A DNA stretch of 11,597 nt, from the NCBI GenBank assembly GCA_018985225.1, contig JADGIF010000290.1:1-11597 (forward strand). Direction: 5' to 3'. A model generated the notes under the pieces. The model saw only the letters and a list, made by a program, of their open reading frames with translations. It had not been told where the DNA came from and searched no databases. The stretch's first letter is position 1. Each line of letters begins with the position of its first letter. Made by a program: the position numbers and the translations under genes. The stretch comes from Amoeboradix gromovi. Taxonomy: Eukaryota > Sanchytriomycota > Sanchytriomycetes > Sanchytriales > Sanchytriaceae. Below, piece after piece: positions 7,484 through 11,597 of this stretch.

Positions 7484-8263
7484 CTAAACTAAGCGGATAC
7501 TGGACTGTGTAGGCTTCCTAACAGGGCTCACTTGAATTTCGTCAAACCTATTTTTCTCCTCCTTTGCCTTTTTCCAAATGCGGCGAGTTTTTACCCACAC
7601 GTAAACGTATCTTAAAGCTATAAAAAGAAGAGCAAGCCCGATTAAACTTCCAATAACTATTCCAGATATAATTAGATCTTTCTTAATTTTTTGATATTTG
7701 GCCTCTCCATCGCTTTGTGAAGTAACCATAGATTGAACTACGTTTGAAGTATAGCCACTGCATGCATTCTTGTTGCAATTATTACAAATATCAGCAAACG
7801 TACGTAGTCCGCAAGACTTTTTTTTGTTTTTATTACTGACACAATAGTCATTACCATTCGTATTCACAATTAAACTTTCACAGTAAGTCATGATATTTCT
7901 CTTAATTTTTATGACCTTTGCGTTTCTCGAGCAGCCTGAGGTATAGTCACTGAACTCTTCTAAGAATTTAAAACAGGTACTACTACACAATCGCCTTTCC
8001 ATGGTATTGCAGACTTGGGACTTTTCAGCAATTGAAGCGCATAGCCATGTAGAGTATAGTGGTATATTTTCCACTGCTCCTTTAAGATTACATTTCTCAA
8101 GGTAATCGTAGTGTATACGTAATGACGTCTCTATAGCACTGTCTAAAGTGTGAGAGTTCACAGATACCGGCACTTCTACCAGTTCTCCATAGCTTAACTC
8201 TTTAAAATTGTATCCGTTGTAACTTGGACAGTAGATTGATTTTGACAGTGAAAAGCATGACAT
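7484..8263 (-). CDS. cysteine-rich single-pass membrane protein of unknown function
   Basis: 259 residues from the first ATG of the frame. Residues 1-190 hold 14 cysteines (3, 12, 58, 75, 85, 93, 97, 111, 128, 141, 151, 160, 163, 168), an even number suited to disulfides outside the cell. A hydrophobic segment at about 197-219 (ISGIVIGSLIGLALLFIAL) is followed by a basic VKTRR stop-transfer and a short 35-residue cytosolic tail. The opening CFSLSKSIYCPSYNGYNF resembles the CxSLxxSxxCPxF motif at the start of some fungal extracellular domains. It looks like a type I surface or sensor protein, but no signal peptide lies in frame: a stop directly precedes the ATG. A signal-like MFLRYLLLSVACV starts at 8319 in another frame, so the true 5' end may be mis-read or frameshifted. 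No AATAAA lies near the TAG stop. The ligand and role are unknown. Confidence 0.75.
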   Translation of the reverse strand: MSCFSLSKSIYCPSYNGYNFKELSYGELVEVPVSVNSHTLDSAIETSLRIHYDYLEKCNLKGAVENIPLYSTWLCASIAEKSQVCNTMERRLCSSTCFKFLEEFSDYTSGCSRNAKVIKIKRNIMTYCESLIVNTNGNDYCVSNKNKKKSCGLRTFADICNNCNKNACSGYTSNVVQSMVTSQSDGEAKYQKIKKDLIISGIVIGSLIGLALLFIALRYVYVWVKTRRIWKKAKEEKNRFDEIQVSPVRKPTQSSIRLV

Positions 8264-8639
8264 TTAAGGAGATTGTTTGGGACACAGGCTACAGAAAGTA
8301 ACAAGTATCTCAAAAACATATCGCATTTATTACCTTTGTTGCAGGCGACAACCAGATGCTATCAAGTCCTGTTCTTTCTTTTGAAACTTTCGAATAGGTA
8401 AAACCAATGCATACTTAAAGAATCTGCTATGTTTTTTTCAGAAATACTCATATAGTCCTTGTTTTTTGCCTATAACAAACATCATACCACTAAATCAGTT
8501 TGTTAATCAGGTTTTGTGGCTATCATTGTCTTACATATGCGTTATAAAATCTCTTTCATAGCTATCACATAATTCGCCGCTATAGCGCTTCTTAGTGCCG
8601 CTGATGGTTGATTTTCAATACAATGCCTTGGCAGAATCG
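8264..8639. other. upstream region of the cysteine-rich gene
   Basis: No complete gene is visible. The minus-strand ATG at 8319 opens a frame beginning with a typical signal-peptide core (MFLRYLLLSVACV). It runs in a different frame from the downstream cysteine-rich gene and would need a 5' correction, a frameshift or an unusual splice to join it. Farther out (8400-8639) the DNA is AT-rich with no coding signal on either strand. Confidence 0.4.
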
Positions 8640-9240
8640 CACTTTACAGCAATTCACTGGCAGGTCGCCTTGCCTGATGGTTTCTATATTCTCACTCCTG
8701 GTTAAAAGTCCTGATTTCCGACAAAATCGAGAATTTCCACAGAGAAACTAATGCTAGATGCTCCGTTACAGTGACTGCTCACGCTTTCGCTACCCTGAGG
8801 CGGAATTGAATAAGGATGCAGATACTTGATGTATATGTTCCTTGCAGCCATATGGTCTCTATCTATCTCCAAATGAAAATTGGTACAATTGTAGGTTTCT
8901 AAGCTGGTTCTCTTTAAGGTAGCATACCTCGTATATGGCATCGAATTTGTTCCTTGGTGCCATGTGGTCCATTTCGACTTCCAAATGACACTATATACAT
9001 GAATAGCTCTCCAAATTGGTTTTCTTAAGGGTGCCACATATTGTACATGGCATCGAATTTTCGTGTTTGGACCAGCTTATCAGTCTGAGACGAATGTATG
9101 CTGTACCTGCTAGTTATTTCTTTAGAATTGACTTACCATTGCGAAAAGAATATCGAGTATATAAGCTATTAGAAAGATCTGAAAAAGTCTTAAATTATAC
9201 AAAAATGCATACAAATTCGCGATAAATGATTTATTCAAGA
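8640..9240 (-). pseudogene. TnpB/Fanzor nuclease C-terminal fragment, copy C, with a duplicated zinc ribbon
   Basis: The best preserved copy. Minus-strand frames encode the zinc ribbon twice. The first reads PCTICGTLKKTNLESYSC then a stop (its second CxxC interrupted). The second reads PYTRYATLKRTSLETYNC, where three of four zinc cysteines are replaced (Tyr, Tyr, Phe). The second repeat keeps an intact third RuvC motif, HLEIDRDHMAARNIYIKYL (DRD codons 8855-8863), followed by a tail HPYSIPPQGS...VGNQDF to TAA 8702-8704. In active TnpB/Fanzor proteins this region closes the RuvC nuclease site. RuvC motifs I and II and the N-terminus are absent, and upstream similarity to copy B runs only to about 9240. 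It is a non-functional protein gene. Homology with copies A and B continues some 30-70 bases past the stop. Confidence 0.85.
8837..9060. repeat. tandem pair of 112-bp units (zinc-ribbon duplication)
   Basis: Units 8837-8948 and 8949-9060 each begin GTTCCTTG and end GGCATCGAATTT. They are equal in length with no gap needed. I count 79 of 112 identical positions, about 70%. Because 112 is not a multiple of three, the two zinc ribbons lie in different frames. The divergence shows the duplication is old. No such duplication is evident in copies A or B. Confidence 0.85.
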
Positions 9241-9646
9241 AAACAATCGAGCTGTTTAAGGGTTCTCGCCTTTCAACTGCTGGAATCTAGCCAAAATTTT
9301 TAAAAAATAAACAGCTCTTCAACTAGTCGTATTATTTCTGTGCTGTTTTTATGTGCGCTTTTTAATGGACCTAATTTCGTATATCGGATAACTAGGAGTT
9401 AAGGAGATCTGCCATGGGCAGAGTGCTTCTACAAGGCAGCCTTTTGTTATACTATTACAGAGCATAGCATGCTTAGAGTTGCGCTTATCAGAAATATCAT
9501 ACAGATATCAACTCACACAAAAATGTGCTTAATCGAATTTACTTTCTTTGGTTGAGCATTTAAAGCATCAAGCACATTACTAAGGGCTCGCCGTTGCTGC
9601 ACACTTTGCTTTCATAAAAGTTTCTCAGTCTACTAAAACTAATTTA
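9241..9646. other. non-coding stretch with a repeat segment (9328-9402)
   Basis: No open frame of note. Bases 9328-9402 align by eye with 4198-4272 (see that entry). Between 9403 and 9646 I see no coding signal, tRNA or simple repeat. The right end abuts the Hsp20 stop codon, where the minus-strand AATAAA (complement of 9643-9648) overlaps the stop TAA. Confidence 0.4.
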
Positions 9647-9988
9647 TTAAAATATTTGCCTGGAATTTGGCACATGTCTCTTAGGAATAGTAATTCTTAA
9701 TAAGTTATTTACCATTTCAGCCTTTGCATCATCCATGATAGCATCATGGAATTGGAATGTGCGACACCCGTTTCTTATCTCTCGAACAATATCATGTCCA
9801 TCTTCTGACGATGGATATTTTGAACAAATCCTCAATCGCCCATCCTCAATCTCTACACTTGCATATTGTTTCGCAGATATTGTGGTCTGAATCACATACT
9901 CATTGTCATTTTTCCCAACGTTAACAGGTATTGATGGTGATATGGCATCTACAAAATTTCCAAAGAACTCATCCGCCAAAAAATTCAT
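9647..9988 (-). CDS. small heat-shock protein (Hsp20/alpha-crystallin domain)
   Basis: 113-residue ATP-independent holdase chaperone candidate. After a short hydrophobic N-terminal arm (MNFLADEFFGNFVDAI), residues 28-103 fit the alpha-crystallin domain: YVIQTTI and the SVEIEDGRLRI strand pair, RTFQFHDAIMDDAKAEM at 76-92, and the near-diagnostic LLRITIPKR at 96-104, equivalent to the GVLxIxxPK hallmark. The Gly of that hallmark is replaced (NNLLRI). A C-terminal IxI-like motif is absent; the protein ends NSRQIF. It is short for the family because both arms are reduced. The ATG at 9988 is the first in frame. It is transcribed divergently from the GDA1-like gene across a 132-base gap. Confidence 0.8.
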   Translation of the reverse strand: MNFLADEFFGNFVDAISPSIPVNVGKNDNEYVIQTTISAKQYASVEIEDGRLRICSKYPSSEDGHDIVREIRNGCRTFQFHDAIMDDAKAEMVNNLLRITIPKRHVPNSRQIF

Positions 9989-10120
9989 ACAGTCGGAGTT
10001 TCTAGAAAATCTTTTTTACAATTTCTGCATCGTAAGGATACTCTATAAATTCTCATGCATATCTGTTAACCGGTATCAGAACTATTGTTCAGAGCTTCTC
10101 CATAGTTTTATAAATTCTCG
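9989..10120. promoter_or_regulatory. shared divergent promoter region of Hsp20 and GDA1-like genes
   Basis: Only 132 bases separate the two start codons, so both promoters must lie here. The string TATAAATTCTC occurs twice on the plus strand (10044-10054 and 10109-10119). The first copy could serve as a TATA element for the phosphatase gene; the second is too close to the ATG. I could not recognise a clear heat-shock element. Confidence 0.4.
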
Positions 10121-11347
10121 ATGTTGGACCTGGTAGTTTTATTCGTGATATGTATATCGCTAACGCTTGATCCTTCCAATATCCCTAAAAGTTTGAGAAA
10201 GTACTCTCCAAGCCCATCTGGTTGTCCAGAGGAGAGGTACTCTATAGTTTTCGATGCTGGCTCAACTGGCTCTCGTGTCCATGTCTACCAGTTTTGTGGT
10301 GAACTAAAAAGTGAAGTATTTGAACAGGTGAAGCCCGGTTTAAGCAAGTTGGGACCAGATTTGGGTGGTGAATCTTTGATTGATTTGCTCCAAATAGCAC
10401 ATGATAGGATTCCAAGGAACCTTCATCATTGCACACCGATTCAATTACAGGCTACTGCTGGTCTCAGACTGCTGCCAGATAATGGCTTATCCATCCTAAC
10501 CAGCTTAAAATCTCTTTTTGCTCTCTATCCATTTTTAATTCTAGATATAAAAGTTATGAGCGGTTTGGATGAGGCCTTGTTTGCTTGGTTAACTGTGAAC
10601 TATTTGGCTGAAAACTTCAGGAACACGGCTGCAATAATTGATCTAGGCGGTGCTTCAACTCAAATTGTATTTGAGCATGCGGATCACACAACTTCTTTCA
10701 AATTTCAGAAAGATTTCAATTTGTACGCAAACTCATTCTTGGGCTACGGTCTACACTCAGCGATTGACACTGTTCGTGAGAGCCTTGGAGTCAGTGAAAA
10801 TCCATGCTTAGGTGCTGGCCAGACTGATGACTTTTCTAAAAATGCAAAAAGATTGACATTTTATGGTCCTCCTGAAGGTACTGCTAGAGGCAAAATTTGT
10901 AGAGATATGATAAGGACCAAACTATTTCTAAATCATCGCAACTGCGATAAAAGTCAAACTGACCCATGTAGAATGAATGTGCATTTCCCTGATATATCAG
11001 AATTCAAGAACGATTTGTATGCGTTTTCCTATATTTATGATTTGGTACACCTAGAAGGTATGAGCGCGAAAGATGTAATGAAGGTATCCGAAATAATTGA
11101 AATTCAAAATGAACTTTGCGATTTTAGTAAGACCGACGGCCTAATTAGGAACTTAGACAAGCTAAGACTAAAAGAGCCTATGGCATGTATGCAGCTATCT
11201 TATGTTGTAGAATTATTGACCACAGGATACGGATTGAATCCTGACAGGAAGTTGCACATTATCAAAAAGTTGAAAGATATGGAGACAGGATGGGCCCTAG
11301 GAGCTGCGTTGAAAAGTTTAGATGTTGTGGAAAGTTGCAATAAATAA
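10121..11347 (+). CDS. GDA1: GDA1/CD39-family nucleoside diphosphatase, probably Golgi guanosine diphosphatase
   Basis: In fungi the GDA1 enzyme hydrolyses GDP (and UDP) in the Golgi lumen, giving GMP that is exchanged for GDP-mannose, so it supports glycosylation. The 408-residue protein has a single N-terminal hydrophobic anchor (3-15, LVVLFVICISLTL). The apyrase conserved regions follow in order: ACR1 IVFDAGSTGSRVHVYQF (42-58), ACR2 QLQATAGLRLL (108-118), ACR3 SGLDEALFAWLTVNYL (147-162), ACR4 AAIIDLGGASTQIVFE (170-185) and ACR5 GWALGAAL (390-397). In ACR3 the usual EEG around the catalytic glutamate reads DEA, so one acidic residue is Asp and the Gly is Ala. The ATG at 10121 gives the expected type II anchor. 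AATAAA overlaps the stop. The frame is intact. Confidence 0.93.
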   Translation: MLDLVVLFVICISLTLDPSNIPKSLRKYSPSPSGCPEERYSIVFDAGSTGSRVHVYQFCGELKSEVFEQVKPGLSKLGPDLGGESLIDLLQIAHDRIPRNLHHCTPIQLQATAGLRLLPDNGLSILTSLKSLFALYPFLILDIKVMSGLDEALFAWLTVNYLAENFRNTAAIIDLGGASTQIVFEHADHTTSFKFQKDFNLYANSFLGYGLHSAIDTVRESLGVSENPCLGAGQTDDFSKNAKRLTFYGPPEGTARGKICRDMIRTKLFLNHRNCDKSQTDPCRMNVHFPDISEFKNDLYAFSYIYDLVHLEGMSAKDVMKVSEIIEIQNELCDFSKTDGLIRNLDKLRLKEPMACMQLSYVVELLTTGYGLNPDRKLHIIKKLKDMETGWALGAALKSLDVVESCNK

Positions 11348-11348
11348 A
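11339..11348 (+). terminator. overlapping AATAAA signals on the GDA1-like stop codon
   Basis: AATAAATAAA contains two overlapping AATAAA hexamers, at 11339-11344 and 11343-11348, which flank and overlap the stop TAA at 11345-11347. Confidence 0.5.
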
Positions 11349-11520
11349 TCTATTAATTTACAAAGTAAAACAACGACTTTCCAAAATGTTAGCTGAAATC
11401 CTTTGCTCTGACATTTGTAAAACCTTTTAGAGGCCGATGTCAAGATTAGGCCTTCTTAAAGTTGTACAGCTAGCTAACAAATGCCCAGCATTACAACTAG
11501 CAAATTTACTAGAAAATATC

Positions 11521-11592
11521 CATATGGGACATCAAATATAAAAACTGGACTAACTTTCTGTAACAACTTGGAACATTATTTCAGCTTTATTA
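11521..11592 (-). repeat. right arm of the 72-bp inverted repeat
   Basis: Reverse complement of 66-136 (one gap, one substitution). The AATAAA here is on the minus strand (complement of 11586-11591), so it would serve a leftward gene ending at or beyond the window edge, mirroring the left arm. The segment 11349-11520 between the GDA1-like gene and this arm holds no gene I can support. Confidence 0.85.
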
Positions 11593-11597
11593 CTTTA

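Noticed and set aside
9016-9225. 69-codon plus-strand open frame
   Set aside because: Antisense to the zinc ribbon and upstream part of Fanzor copy C, with no motif of its own.
11437-11541. 34-codon plus-strand frame starting MSRLGLLKVVQLANK
   Set aside because: It has a leucine/alanine-rich helical look, but it is short, runs into the inverted repeat, whose other copy has no matching upstream frame, and has no recognisable family. It could be the first exon of a gene beyond the window, but I cannot support it.
66-11592. The whole window as one large terminal-inverted-repeat transposon
   Set aside because: The interior holds ordinary, intact housekeeping genes and only decayed transposon relics. 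No transposase, polymerase or integrase suitable for such an element is present.
1-11597. tRNA, rRNA, CRISPR array or bacterial operon features
   Set aside because: I saw no cloverleaf with a TTCGA-type arm, no regular spacer-repeat array and no Shine-Dalgarno-linked gene clusters. The gene content is eukaryotic.

Overview
This window looks like nuclear DNA from a small, AT-rich, compact eukaryotic genome, most likely a fungus or an early-diverging fungus-like lineage. Evidence: the cleavage/polyadenylation endonuclease CPSF73/Ysh1, a vacuolar AVT3/AVT4-type amino-acid transporter, a Golgi GDA1-type nucleoside diphosphatase, a BAR protein of the fungal Gvp36/BAR_2 type, short intergenic regions, and AATAAA signals lying on or just after most stop codons. 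I cannot name the species.

Layout: (i) 1-136, the possible last codons of a rightward gene, then the left arm of a 72-bp, 97%-identical inverted repeat whose partner is at 11521-11592. (ii) 331-2138, a convergent pair, BAR protein (+) and short-chain dehydrogenase/reductase (-). Each appears interrupted near its 3' end by a very small spliceosomal-type intron (21 nt and about 16 nt); the spliced ends fit both the protein families and the AATAAA positions. (iii) 2139-2787, a decayed transposon fragment. (iv) 2788-4107, the vacuolar transporter (-). (v) 4108-4718, an intergenic stretch with a possible serine-recombinase (IS607 TnpA) helix-turn-helix relic. (vi) 4719-6779, CPSF73 (+). (vii) 6780-7483, a second transposon fragment. 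(viii) 7484-8263, a cysteine-rich single-pass membrane protein (-). (ix) 8264-9646, a long non-coding stretch with a third transposon fragment. (x) 9647-11347, a divergent pair, a small Hsp20 (-) and the GDA1/CD39 phosphatase (+).

The main non-gene signal is a family of three decayed fragments, all on the minus strand, that encode the C-terminal zinc-ribbon and third RuvC motif of a TnpB/Fanzor-type RNA-guided nuclease, plus a shared C-terminal tail and 3' flank. All three lack the 5' part of the gene. In known TnpB/Fanzor systems the guide (omega) RNA comes from this 3' end. One copy carries a 112-bp tandem duplication of the zinc-ribbon segment. With the possible serine-recombinase relic, this suggests past activity of IS607-like elements.

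The host genes are ordinary housekeeping functions (mRNA 3' processing, vacuolar transport, Golgi glycosylation support, membrane curvature, chaperone, redox) and do not form one pathway.
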